Source: Macrolepiota albuminosa | Taxonomy: Eukaryota > Basidiomycota > Agaricomycetes > Agaricales > Agaricaceae | Assembly (NCBI GenBank): GCA_027475525.1 | Contig: JAMWFC010000049.1 | Span: 4,014,947-4,078,946, forward strand | Length of the DNA stretch: 64,000 nucleotides | Reading direction: 5' to 3' | Shown here: positions 22,064 through 31,998 of the stretch, in pieces | How the letters are laid out: every line of letters begins with the position of its first letter | Numbering within the stretch: position 1 is the first letter of the stretch | The notes under the pieces: model-generated | Databases searched by the model: none | Told to the model about the DNA's origin: nothing | The model's input: only the letters and a program-made list of their open reading frames with translations | Position numbers and translations under genes: made by a program

Positions 22064-24065
22064 ATGACATCCAACCACACCCTGAACCCACCTGCTTTCC
22101 CCAAAGAAACCCACTTTGACGGGACAAACTATTCAACATTCAAAAATTGAGTCCTGATTGCAGCAAGAGCAAGGGGAGCTTGTGGATACCTCGATGGCTC
22201 AATAGTAAAGCCAACTAGACCAGACACAAAAATATCACAGGTTAAGGCCACAGAATGGTTGTACAAAACCCCATCCCTGGAGGAATGGGAGGAAAGGGAT
22301 GCCTGGGCACTAGGTCTCATCATATACAATACCAAAAATCCTGTAGGGCTAGCCATAAAAATAAATGGCTCCATGGCAGAGGCATGGCAGACATTAACCA
22401 AAAACTATGGTGTATTCTCAGAGATAGCTGTAATGAATGCTGAAAAACAATTATGCACCACAGAGTTCAAGGATGGGATGGACTTCCTCAAGCATGTCAA
22501 AGACATGAGGGAAAAATGAAGAGCAGCAACAGAAAAGGGTGCAAAAATCGATGACAATGTTATTCAAACAATACTTATCTTGTCACTCCTAGAGTCATGG
22601 AATGCTGTCGTAGTGGAGGTATATGCCACAACAACCTCAAAGGACATCATTGCTGTGCTCACCATACACTGGGATCGTCTAGTGTTGCAGAAACAAAAGG
22701 CCGGAGTATCAGCAACAGCACTGTTGGCACAATCCAGTCAGATGAAACCTAAGCTCATATGCGTAAATCCCAACTGCAGATGCACCAGCCACTTAATTGA
22801 AAACTGCTACTGGAGAGCAGGCAAAAAGGAAGGCCAATTCCCACCTAACTTCCATAACAGATCCAAAACCAACACACCGGCCCAAAGCAACACCACAACC
22901 ATCCCAAAACCCATGACTGAGAGCATGGCGGCAAATGTGGCATTGGTGACACCACCCCAGGCACCCACTCAACTGCACGGTTATGTATGCACTGTCTGCA
23001 ATCCTTGATCACCAGAAAGGCACTCCTGAGTGTTTTGAGGTAGCCAAAATGGATGGGGGCATTGACTGCAAAGACCCACACTATTTCCACCTACGCTGAC
23101 TCTGGAGCCACCGACCACTTCTTTGTGAGCTGAGATGCCTTCACCAATTATGAGGAGCTCCCAAATCCTATGGAGGGCCACGCTGCACCCAAAGGGGCAA
23201 TGTTTAGGGTCGTTGAGTGAGGCACCATGAGGAGGATATGCCAAACAACTCATGGATCATCTGAACTGATCTTTAAAAATGCCCTACACACCACAGACCT
23301 CATGTCAAACCTGGTCTTGATAAACAAATTTGACTGAGCCGGGTTTAAAGTTGTTTTTGGTGGAGGTAAAGTGCAGTTTCAAGATCCCACTGGGAGAGAA
23401 GTACTATGTGGGTCAGGAACAGGGGGGATGTACCTACTCGGCACACTTGTGGACATGAACAAATCTCCATCGGCATTGGTCACCAAGTCAGTGGAAACCC
23501 ACCAGGTCTGGCATTGTTGTTTTGGTCACACAAGTGTTAAAACAATCAAGATCGCACTGGCAAAAAACTTAGTAGATGGACTAGAGTTAAAAGGTGACCT
23601 GAACGTATCTGGTATATGTGAAGATTGCATATATGGCAAACACACCTCCTGCCCTTATAATGCCAAAGTAATGCTGGAAGGAGTGCCAAATGAGCACGTA
23701 CACATTGACCTCTGAGGCCCCTCAAGCATACCATTGTTAGGGGGAGCAGTATATATGATGGTGACAGTTGATGGCGGCACATCTTATATGTCAGTATATT
23801 TCCTGACACATAAAGACGTGACAACCACTCTCACTATGCTAACTATGTACAAACTTGAATCCAAGCAACAGACTGGGAGAAAACTCTGAGAGATCAGCAT
23901 GGATGCAGGTTGCAAATGGGTAAACAAATTGTGGATGGCTTACCTCAGGGACCATGGCATTATACTGAGGATTGTCATGCCATATGCCCATGCTCAGAAT
24001 GGTGTAGTCAAGAAAGCAAACCAGACCATCCTTGAGGGGGTAAGGTGTATGCTCACTGAAAGCAG
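22064..24065 (+). pseudogene. Ty1/Copia gag-protease-integrase, decayed and truncated
   Basis: Starts at ATG 22064 (MTSNHTLNPPAFPKETHFDG). Gag shows SLEEWEERDAWALGLI and GSMAEAWQTLTKNYGV of the Copia gag fold, then a knuckle-like CVNPNC..HLIENCYW near 22760-22812. Protease follows with ADSGATDHFF (near 23098), then the pre-integrase HQVWHCCFGH..CEDCIYG and integrase IDL.GPSS, TVDGGTSYM and MPYAHAQNGVVKKANQTILE. Text fades near 24065, before RT. The frame is largely conserved but interrupted about seven times, every time by TGA, mostly at positions where relatives carry Arg or Trp. That is typical of C-to-T and G-to-A decay. It would have been a cytoplasmic virus-like-particle polyprotein; it is dead now. 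Confidence 0.8.
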
Positions 24066-25220
24066 TGATAGGCTTCTACTCGGACTGAGCACATCAAGAG
24101 GTACACTACAGGTCTACGGTGATGACACCCAAAGTTTGGTCAGTAACAAATTTAGTAATAGCGTTACCGTATCAAAAGCTTGCGTTGGGCATGCTAAAAG
24201 TGATGAGGGGAGTCCTGGGCAGGTCCCAGAGAACGCGCCTGTGAAGTTAAGATAAAGTCGGCAAAGGAATCGGCAAGTGTCAAGCGCTAATGTAAAGTGC
24301 TTATGAAAGAAGCGGTAAGTGAACATGGCAATGGGAGCGGCAAGAACACGGTAAGCTTAGCGAGGTCTAAGCATTGTTAATGCCTGCCGTAGCTGCAAGG
24401 CACAAGTGTGTTGAGTGTTAGTGAGAGTCTGCAACTGCTGATGACTTCGACGTTGCCGACCGCAAATGAGATTTGGACCGTAAGGGAGACTGGAGTAAGG
24501 GGAGCAGGAAACTCTCTTCTTGGTTTTTTTATGTACAAGTTGGTAAGTACTTTTTATACTACAAGAAGTTCACCATCGCCAGTGACTAACAATTGCCAAA
24601 GTGCGGTAAACTAGAAAATTTTATAGGGGTAGCTCCAACAGTTTCAGATTCCTACCATCCATTCAAGACCCTTAGCAATGCCAGGTGGCAGATCGCGATG
24701 CTAAACCATCAATCCATTACCCTTCTGTCTGTCCAAAATGCTTTGCGATGTCAGGCGCCAAATTGAGGCACTAAGCGATGTCAGACGCCAAGGTCAAACA
24801 CCAAGCTGTCTGTCAGTTTTTGATAGATCGTCAGTCTTCTTTACAAGCGCTGTTGTCAGTGACTGATGCTATCTGTCAGTTGTCATTCTGTCTGCCATTG
24901 GCGCTACCATTGATCAGATCTGCTTCTTGCCATGCGCAGCTGTCAAATATTGCCAAAATTGGTTAATTAGCGCACGCTAAGGTGTCCCGAGCCAGTGCCA
25001 TGTTGCCGTGGCCTGCTGATGATGCGCTGATCCTGTATGGGGTCCTAATCATCTCCCCCCAACTGAAAAATTGACTGTCCTCAGTCACCAAATATGGTTA
25101 CCATTACCATTTTTGTGACGAGTGGTCCGTGCGTTTTTGAGATTTTGTTTATAGTCCTGGCGCATGAGTCTGGACTTCGTTTCTTCTCCCCATCTTTACC
25201 TGGCACTCTGAAAAAAAATT
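24066..25220. other. no gene; LTR-like or untranslated repeat debris
   Basis: No coding signal. Contains a short direct repeat, GCGATGTCAGGCGCCAA near 24745 and GCGATGTCAGACGCCAA near 24775. The block may be an LTR or leader of another retroelement, but I found no TG..CA pair with a target duplication. Confidence 0.4.
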
Positions 25221-27205
25221 ATGTCTTTCCATATTCCAACTCCACCCCCCATTCCATCTCAAGCAGCCCAGGAAGCCGCCTACACTTATATTGCCAAGGC
25301 CAACCACTTCATTTGTCACATCGAGGGCGTTGGTGCCGAGGCGTCCCAGAAATTAGTGGTTGGTGTTATGAAGCTGCTGGAGCAATGGTATGAGGTGCGA
25401 GTCCTTGGCGTTGGTTGGGATTGTGAAATCAAGGTGCAGGAGTAGTGCCATGCACGATATGTTGACAATCGTGGTGCCGAGTGGTTAGCGCCCTTCTCCC
25501 ATTTTGTAAGTTGTTTTTGCTGCCTGCCCTGTCACTTAGCTGATTGTTCCCTAGATGCCTCCTGCTGTCCCCACTATCGAGGATGAGCTGAAGGATATTC
25601 TTTCTGGCGCATTGCCAATGACAGTAAGCGCATCAGCAACTGAGTAAGTAGCTTCTGACCTTCCCTTCTCCTTAGCTTTGGACTGAACTATCTTCCTGTA
25701 GCAAATAAGAGGTACTGGTGCTCCTTGCTCGCTTGCAGATTGAGCAGGAACAGGAGGAGGCTGCCGCTGCTGCTGCCATGCATTTCTTGGCAGTGGCAAG
25801 GGCAGAGCTCGCCAAGGAGCAGAAGAAGGAGTCTGTTGCCGAGGGTTTTAGCAAGGGGTCTCGCGCTGGCAGTGTTCAGAGCCCCACCCTGCTGGCAAGC
25901 ACACAGGGTTTGCCTTCAAAGCCTAGCAAGGCTTTGAAGAAAAAGGTGAGTCTGCTGTTGTTGGCATTTCTTCTTACCGATGGTGACTTTTGCTAGTCTC
26001 GCAAGGGGAAGGGCCCTCAATACGAGGTATGTTGTAGTGACTCTTTGCCGACTTTTTACTGACTCTCTCCCAGCTCCCTAGTCAGATGACGTTTGACAAC
26101 AAGGAGTTGAGGAGTTTGCTCTTGCCACGCCGGGAAGACGTAGTCATGAATGAGAGCATTAAGGAAGGAGTGGAGTTGCCCGAGATGAAGAACAAGTGCA
26201 CAGTTTCTCTGGCGATGTGCCAAGAGTTCAAGGATTTGCGTGGGGCGGTAAGTTTTATTGACCTCTAACATGACTCCTTCTTAAGTAAGGGTAGTGCGAC
26301 AAATGCTGGGCTGACAACAACCCTGAGAGTTGCTGGTTCTCCACTGGCGCTCAGCCTTGTTACCGGTGCGGCACCCTCAAATGTGCTTGCACACTCGATG
26401 GCACCAAGAGTCATGAGCGTGGTGGGGCTTCTGATCTTTTTGTTGAGAAGACCTTTTCCTGGGTGGTTCTGGTGAGGCGGGCTAGGGAGTTTGTCAAGAG
26501 GGAACGTGAGGAAGTTGCCACTGGGAGAGCAGCAAAGATCAGCAAGTCCTCCTTGGCGCTGCCAACACGCCAAGGAGATAAGTCAAAATTGGTCAGAAAG
26601 CATGGCGCTGGTGAGCGCCAGGAAAAACGCAAGGCTTCCTCCCCAAGTAAGGGCAAGGCTAAGGCCAAATGCATATGCATTGAGCCGCCCCCCTCCTCTC
26701 CAACTGCTGGGGACATGGAGATGAGGGAACTTGGAGAAGCCCTTGCCGCCAGCCGCCTCCCCCCCATTAGTGGTGAGGCCAGTCCCAGCCACTTACTCTC
26801 CCCCATTGCCTTGCCTGAAAACATGCCAGCCAACCCTTCAACCACTGGCGCCCAAGGGGAAGGGGGCAACATTGTTATGGGGGAGCCTACTGGCGTACAG
26901 GAGCCAGCTGAGGACGAGGAAACCCATGGAGGGTCGCCTAGTCATGAGGAGGCTGAGGGTGGCAATGAGGATGCTGAGGGTGACTTGGAGAAGACATTGC
27001 AGGAGGCCCCTGGCGAGTCTCAGGAGTTGCCGACGTTGGAGCCTGCCACCCCCTGGACAAGTGGTGATGACTTAGCGACCCAGCAATGGGCGAGCTCAAG
27101 TGGGCCTTCGTTGTGGACCCCCCAGCCTCAGCCAAGAGTTGCTGGCAACTCTTACGAGTGGCTGGGGGAAGACTTGGTCTATCCAGTGGTGGCCTTGTAC
27201 CCTCC
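25221..27205 (+). pseudogene. multi-exon hypothetical protein with a cysteine cluster, truncated
   Basis: Begins at ATG 25221 (MSFHIPTPPPIPSQAAQEAA). Exon one continues in phase past an in-frame TAG at about 25443-25445 into CHARYVDNRGAEWLAPFSHF and a GTAAG donor near 25506. Later exons include MPPAVPTIEDELKDILSGAL (from 25556), an Ala/Glu helix (25740-25945), LPSQMTFDNKELRSLLLPRR (from 26072), and a Cys cluster CDKCWADNNPESCWF..CYRCGTLKCACTLDG (26292-26390), a CxxC..C..CxxC..CxC arrangement that probably binds zinc. A Lys-rich NLS-like region and an acidic Gly/Glu-rich tail follow. The frame ends where an old Gypsy pol fragment begins (27206), so the 3' end is lost. Such proteins are common in mushroom genomes; the function is unknown to me. 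Confidence 0.45.
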
Positions 27206-27401
27206 CCAGGTTATAGAGCAGGTTATTGATGAGAGGGGTATATACCCAGATACAGATAAACTTGATTGAATTTGAGAATGGAAGACTCTGCACACATATA
27301 ATGATATCTAGCGGTTTGTTGGATTAGTAAACTATATTGGTAACTTCTTACCAGACATCACAGCATACACAGGGCTATTGATAGCCATGATCCAGAATAG
27401 G
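27206..27401 (+). pseudogene. old Gypsy pol relic, left part
   Basis: Encodes VIDERGIYPDTDKLD and, after two TGA and one TAG, RFVGLVNYIGNFLPDITAYT, aligning with the RT connection region of the younger element at 33400-33560. It is interrupted at AATAGG by the composite element and continues at 39504. It lies in the same orientation as the insert. Confidence 0.8.
27397..27401. repeat. target site duplication ATAGG, left
   Basis: ATAGG precedes the first TGTAGCG LTR and recurs at 39499-39503 right after the last LTR, so the whole 27402-39498 block behaves as one insertion. Confidence 0.9.
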
Positions 27402-27634
27402 TGTAGCGTAGTCCGCTATGTGGCGTTGGCCACATAGCTTTACTTACTGTATAGTAGTAAATATTATATTATATTTATTATAATATAATATTATTTACAT
27501 TCATATATAATTAGTTACCCAGCTGCTTACAAAGCAGCTTAATCTTGTTTTACACTACATAGTCAATAGACCGGTCTGGTCTGATTCTGTACTGTGTGAA
27601 CTTAAGCTCTCACAAATCCTGTAACTTCGTTACA
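27402..27634 (+). repeat. LTR, subtype a, 5'
   Basis: Starts TGTAGCGTAG, ends TTCGTTACA. Contains the 8-bp-arm hairpin AGCTGCTT-ACA-AAGCAGCT at 27521-27539 and an AT-rich palindromic centre. Confidence 0.9.
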
Positions 27635-27765
27635 TTTTTTTGAATCCGCCAGCTAGGATCTATTGCCTAGCATCCGACGTCAGTTGTTGAGTTCGTTGAC
27701 AGAACTCTATCAGCTTCTCGAGCTTCTTGCACAGCCACACCGTGCAAATTTCAAACAGGGGATCG

Positions 27766-28336
27766 ATGAGTAATCCCATACCTGCAGCGCCCACTGACGG
27801 CGGGCAAAATGCCCACGACCTACGGGGAGACCCAGCAGACACCCAGGACGCGTCAGCGTCCAATGCGGGTCAGGTAAGACCCAAGGCTCGAGACCGAGGT
27901 CAGAGTACCAACCTAGCCGGGAATGAGAGCGAGGCCCGGAGAGCTGAAAGCTCACAGCAGGACGGCCCGCAACACCTCCAAGACAAGATGCCCGGGGGAT
28001 TAACGCCCCCAGTTACGCAGTTGCCAGGAAGACCGCGACGGTCTAGCCGATTGGCGTCCAAAGGACCCCCGCAGGACGGCTGACAGTCAACCGGCGCCTA
28101 TGGCGCCCCAGGAGACGCCGAGTCGTCAGTACGGACTGGGAGAACCCTCCCTGCGAGCCGGAGCAGTGGGACCAGGCGGTCCACAGCGGGCCCAATGCCT
28201 TCTAAAGTAGCGGAAGCCTGCTTAGAAGAGGTACCGGAGGAGGCTGCAAGGCCTGAAGGATACAGCGTGGAAGATCAATTTCCGCGCACACCAGCAGTGG
28301 AGGAAGCTCCGGAGGTTGTAGAGCGTCCAGAGGAGG
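27766..28336 (+). pseudogene. truncated gag 5' fragment (subtype a element)
   Basis: ATG 27766 (MSNPIPAAPTDGG). It aligns with 28703 onward, hits a TGA at 28081-28083 where the sister copy has CGA, and is cut by the inserted LTR at 28337 after CCAGAGGAGG. Confidence 0.85.
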
Positions 28337-28571
28337 TGTAGCGTAGTCCGCTATGTGGCGTTGGCCACATAGCTTTACTTACTGTATTAGGTATTATATT
28401 ATATTTATTATAATAAATATAATATATTAATTACTTTACTATATATACGTACATATGTGCTGCTTATTAAGCAGCTTAATTTTGTTTTACACTACATAGT
28501 CAATAGACCGGTCTGGTCTGATTCTGTACTGTGTGAACTTAAGCTCTCACAAATCCTGTAACTTCGTTACA
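28337..28571 (+). repeat. internal LTR, subtype b
   Basis: 235 bp, TGTAGCG...GTTACA, nearly identical to both LTRs of copy B and clearly different in its centre from the two flanking subtype-a LTRs. Holds hairpins at 28350-28373 (10-bp arms, 4-nt loop), 28459-28475 (7-bp arms) and 28557-28571 (6-bp arms). Confidence 0.9.
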
Positions 28572-28702
28572 TTTTTTTGAATCCGCCAGCTAGGATCTAT
28601 TGCCTAGCATCCGACGTCAGTCGTTGAGTTCGTTGACAGAACTCTATCAGCTTCTCGAGCTTCTTGCACAGCCACACCGTGCAAATTTCAAACAGGGGAT
28701 CG

Positions 28703-30469
28703 ATGAGTAATCCCATACTTGCAGCGCCCACTGACGGCGGGCGAAATGCCCACGATCTACGGGGAGACCCAGCAGACATCCAGGACGCGTCAGCGTCCAA
28801 TGCGGGTCAGGTAAGACCCAAGGCTCGAGACCGAGGTCAGAGTACCGACCTAGCCGGGAATGAGAGCGAGGCCCGGAGAGCTGAAAGCTCACAACAGGAC
28901 GGCCCGCAACGCCTCCAGGACAAGATGCCCGGGGGATTAACGCCCCCAGTTACGCAGCTGCCAGGAGGACCGCGACGGTCTAGCCGACTGGCTTCCAAAG
29001 GACCTCCACAGGACGGCCGACAGTCAACCGGCGCCTATGGCGCCCCAGGAGACGCCGAGTCGTCAGTACGGACTGGGAGAGCCCTCCCTACGAGCCGGAG
29101 CAGTGGGACCAGGCGGTCCACAGCGGGGCCAATGCCTGCTAAAGTAGCGGAAGCCCGCTTAGAAGAGGTACCGGAGGAGGCTGCAAGGCCTGAAGGATAC
29201 AGCGCGGAAGATCGATTTCCGCGCACACCAGCAGTGGAGGAAGCTCCGGAGGTTGTAGAGCTTCCAGAGGAGGTGATGGAGTCGTCAAGTGACGACGACG
29301 CCGGAGCAGAGGAACAGCGGCTGAAAACCGCGTACACCATGCGCTTGCGGGTGTTCTGGGACTTGCACCCAGAGGTGATGAAATACACCACCCAAGCGCG
29401 ACTCGAGCGCTACGCGTCAGCCCATATAGTAGCACTTAGGCGACAAGGGCACGAAGTGCCCAATGTATTCAGTACGAAATATACTGATTTAATGGTGAGA
29501 GTGCTCACTATGGAGCTGCAAATGTATGTGCAGCGTAAGGCCACACGGCAATCGGGGGTCTCGACCCCCTGGAGCCACACGTCCGAGGAATGCTCGGCAC
29601 GACGCAATCAAAACGTCGGAATCGAGCTAGTGGAGGCACTAGCACGGGCGCAAGAAGTGCCCAAAGTAAGACCGGTGAGTACTTTTTATACTCCAGCAGG
29701 ACAAGGGTGGCGTGAGGAGCCCCCGCACATGCGTAACCATGACCGTAGGACAGATATGTCAGGTCCGGATGGGCACGATAGCACTGTGCTCAAAGTGGAA
29801 AGCGAGGCATCCGTGATGCCGCGCGTGCCCATGGCCGAAACGTTGAGCGACAGAGTCGCGTACCAACGTATGCGCAATGGCGACCTCAGGACTAAGGGAC
29901 AGTCCCTTATAGACGATCAGGGCATCGTATTCGAGGGCACTAAGCCCATTGACGAGATGCGTCGTCAATTCGTCACGCAGGGTCAGGAGAATCAAGCTTC
30001 TCCAGGTCCAGGGCGGCGCAACGATCATGATCGAGGAGACTTCCTCGATCGAGATGGCGCCACGAGACGTGATGTCCCTGGTAACGGCCGGGATGACGGC
30101 CCTAGGTCGATTCCTCGAGACGAGGGCAATTATGCCCACAGTCGAGGAGGCTCGGGACGTCCCCCGCAAGGTGGACGGGGAAAGTCACTTCCCCAAGCCG
30201 CTGATTTGGCGACTAGATCCCCGGGTCAGCGGGAAGCCATCCGAATGCATCGTGAAGCCATGCACGATCGCCTGCATCGAGTAGTCGATGATGCCCTGGG
30301 CGTAACCTTACGGTTACCAGACAGAGTGAAGCTGCGTAAAGCAGACAGTAGGCACATTCGCGCCTATACAGGCGCGTCCAAGTTCAGCGACCTGGAAGAT
30401 TGGGCGATGGATGTATGCACCCATCTTGCCATGTGCTTATACGGAGGTGACCGTATGGACCGAGAATGA
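28703..30469 (+). CDS. Gypsy gag, N-terminal and central part (copy A)
   Basis: The first ATG in frame after the leader is at 28703 (MSNPILAAPTDGG). About 300 residues of Pro/Arg/Glu-rich, probably disordered sequence with an acidic patch (ESSSDDDAGAEE) lead to helical segments and HIRAYTGASKFSDLEDWAMD, the start of the retrotransposon gag domain. The frame ends at TGA 30467-30469 inside this domain and continues in the same phase beyond it (IFVLPEFLAGEAMGWFRRAV). Copy B has the same stop, so it predates both insertions. The product would assemble virus-like particles around the element RNA. The leader (28572-28702) begins TTTTTTTGAATCCGCC and has no TGG primer site next to the LTR. Confidence 0.8.
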   Translation: MSNPILAAPTDGGRNAHDLRGDPADIQDASASNAGQVRPKARDRGQSTDLAGNESEARRAESSQQDGPQRLQDKMPGGLTPPVTQLPGGPRRSSRLASKGPPQDGRQSTGAYGAPGDAESSVRTGRALPTSRSSGTRRSTAGPMPAKVAEARLEEVPEEAARPEGYSAEDRFPRTPAVEEAPEVVELPEEVMESSSDDDAGAEEQRLKTAYTMRLRVFWDLHPEVMKYTTQARLERYASAHIVALRRQGHEVPNVFSTKYTDLMVRVLTMELQMYVQRKATRQSGVSTPWSHTSEECSARRNQNVGIELVEALARAQEVPKVRPVSTFYTPAGQGWREEPPHMRNHDRRTDMSGPDGHDSTVLKVESEASVMPRVPMAETLSDRVAYQRMRNGDLRTKGQSLIDDQGIVFEGTKPIDEMRRQFVTQGQENQASPGPGRRNDHDRGDFLDRDGATRRDVPGNGRDDGPRSIPRDEGNYAHSRGGSGRPPQGGRGKSLPQAADLATRSPGQREAIRMHREAMHDRLHRVVDDALGVTLRLPDRVKLRKADSRHIRAYTGASKFSDLEDWAMDVCTHLAMCLYGGDRMDRE

Positions 30470-30982
30470 ATTTTCGTTCTGCCTGAGTTCTTGGCCGGAG
30501 AGGCCATGGGATGGTTTCGACGGGCAGTACTGCACGTCAACCGTGTCCAATATGACTGGACGTTTAAAGGAGTCCTTACAGGACTGTACGATCGATTCGT
30601 ACACCCCTCAACGCTCCAGGATGCAAGGCGGGACTTCCAGTCTGCCAAGTACACCGAGAAGTTGGGAGTACAAGGGTTCTATGATACCCTTAATGACCAT
30701 GCCCAGAACATGGCAGTATACCCGGACGGGTATACAATGCTCGAAACGTTCTTGGATGGCATTCCAGCGGATATGCGCCGCTATTTGATACGTGAGGACG
30801 GCTTGTCCCCAGAAGTCAACGATGTGGAAGAATTCGTGGCATATGCCATCCGGTATGAGCAGTCTCTGAAGACTGCTAACCACTATGAACATCGTAGTGG
30901 ACACAAAGGGGGATCCAGGCGACTACCGCCTGGGTCAGCATGTGGGGACCTTCCTGGCCAAGAAGACCGATCTGGATCGTGA
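30470..30982 (+). CDS. Gypsy gag continuation after the conserved TGA (copy A, frameshifted end)
   Basis: Same phase as the upstream gag. Carries the core gag text WFRRAVLHVNRVQYDWTFKG, LYDRFVHPSTLQDARRDF and FLDGIPADMRRYLIREDG. Compared with copy B, 17 nt are missing near 30932, so the basic nucleic-acid-binding tail (TRFVVRKTPVANRG in copy B) moves out of frame and the protein stops at 30982. No complete CCHC knuckle is visible; only a remnant ATNCPAKPG appears in the protease frame. Confidence 0.75.
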   Translation: MFVLPEFLAGEAMGWFRRAVLHVNRVQYDWTFKGVLTGLYDRFVHPSTLQDARRDFQSAKYTEKLGVQGFYDTLNDHAQNMAVYPDGYTMLETFLDGIPADMRRYLIREDGLSPEVNDVEEFVAYAIRYEQSLKTANHYEHRSGHKGGSRRLPPGSACGDLPGQEDRSGS

Positions 30983-31974
30983 CCGCAACACGCGGTTTGT
31001 TGTACGCAAAACCCCTGTTGCGAACCGAGGGTGGAGCCGCCCACGCCCAGAGCGGGCGCCGGACGGAGAACGTCCTAAATCAAGGCCAGACTTCAAACCG
31101 GCCAACCCACCAGGTCAGACGGGGACTTGACTACGCTACCAACTGCCCTGCGAAGCCAGGACCCCCGAGGAAGGGGTATACACCCCGCGCCCACCTTCGA
31201 GCTGCACATACTGCAGCCGCGAGTGGGAGTGACGGAGACGTATCTGCCGATTCTGAGGCGGAGAACCCCACAAACGACCAGGAGCCCCCAGAGGAGGCAT
31301 CGGGCGCCGAGCCCGAGAGTGTGGTCGTGGAGGGGGAGGAGTACGTCACAGTCGACGTATATGATGACGTCTACGACAATGAGTATTACAGTCGCGACAG
31401 CGACTCTGAGTGCCTAGCGGCGATGACGGATTGGCCGTCCGCAAATGACCCCGAACGGAATAACGTGGTTCGGATGAAGAAGGTGACCCTTCGTCGTGCA
31501 GAGGGCACTTTGCAGCGCCCTACATTGAAGCGAGCAGACAAGGAGTGCCTGGTCTCGTATGTGGACGTAGACGGCCACAAAGCATGGACCCTATGGGACT
31601 CTGGGAGTACCACATCGGGCATAACGCCCCAGTTTGCCCATGTGTACGGAATATCCGTGCAGGAGTTGGATACGCCATTGGCGTTACAGCTGGGCACCGT
31701 AGGGAGCCGAGCCATGGTGCAGTACGGGACAAATGTGAATGTCCAAACGCCGGGCTCACGTAGCCGTGAATACATGGATGTAGCGAACTTCGATCACTAC
31801 GACATGATACTGGGAACGCCATTCATGCGGCGTAACAAAGTCATACTAGACTTTGACCAATGTCAGGTACTAGTGAATGGGAAAGTGATCCCAGCCGAAC
31901 GAGCAACAGCAGACGACACGGATAATCGTCTGCGACGTCATTGCACTACGGAGAAACGCAAGGACTCTCCATGA
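30940..31974 (+). CDS. Gypsy aspartic protease (copy A)
   Basis: ATG 30940, in another phase overlapping the gag end. A basic then acidic linker precedes the retropepsin core: catalytic LWDSGSTTSG (Asp codon at 31597, residue ~220) with Ser in place of the usual Thr, a flap region, and the closing MILGTPFMRR hydrophobic-Gly motif. It would cut the gag-pol polyprotein. It ends at TGA 31972-31974, which leads without phase change into pol. Copy B has the same arrangement, so protease-pol fusion by stop readthrough is plausible. Confidence 0.8.
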   Translation: MWGPSWPRRPIWIVTATRGLLYAKPLLRTEGGAAHAQSGRRTENVLNQGQTSNRPTHQVRRGLDYATNCPAKPGPPRKGYTPRAHLRAAHTAAASGSDGDVSADSEAENPTNDQEPPEEASGAEPESVVVEGEEYVTVDVYDDVYDNEYYSRDSDSECLAAMTDWPSANDPERNNVVRMKKVTLRRAEGTLQRPTLKRADKECLVSYVDVDGHKAWTLWDSGSTTSGITPQFAHVYGISVQELDTPLALQLGTVGSRAMVQYGTNVNVQTPGSRSREYMDVANFDHYDMILGTPFMRRNKVILDFDQCQVLVNGKVIPAERATADDTDNRLRRHCTTEKRKDSP

Positions 31975-31998
31975 CTTGGCCGGCGCAGAGTGCCGGCC
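31972..31998 (+). promoter_or_regulatory. TGA between protease and pol followed by a 7-bp GC hairpin
   Basis: TGA CTT, then GGCCGGC (31978-31984), a 7-nt loop, and GCCGGCC (31992-31998). A stem a few bases after a leaky stop is the layout used by readthrough retroviruses. In copy B one pair is mismatched (GCCGACC). Since hairpins occur everywhere in this element, the position may be coincidental. Confidence 0.45.

Noticed and set aside
22064..24065. TGA read as Trp (alternative genetic code) in the plus-strand Copia
   Set aside because: Several TGG Trp codons remain in the same frame, and many TGA positions align with Arg rather than Trp in relatives; CpG decay of CGA fits better.
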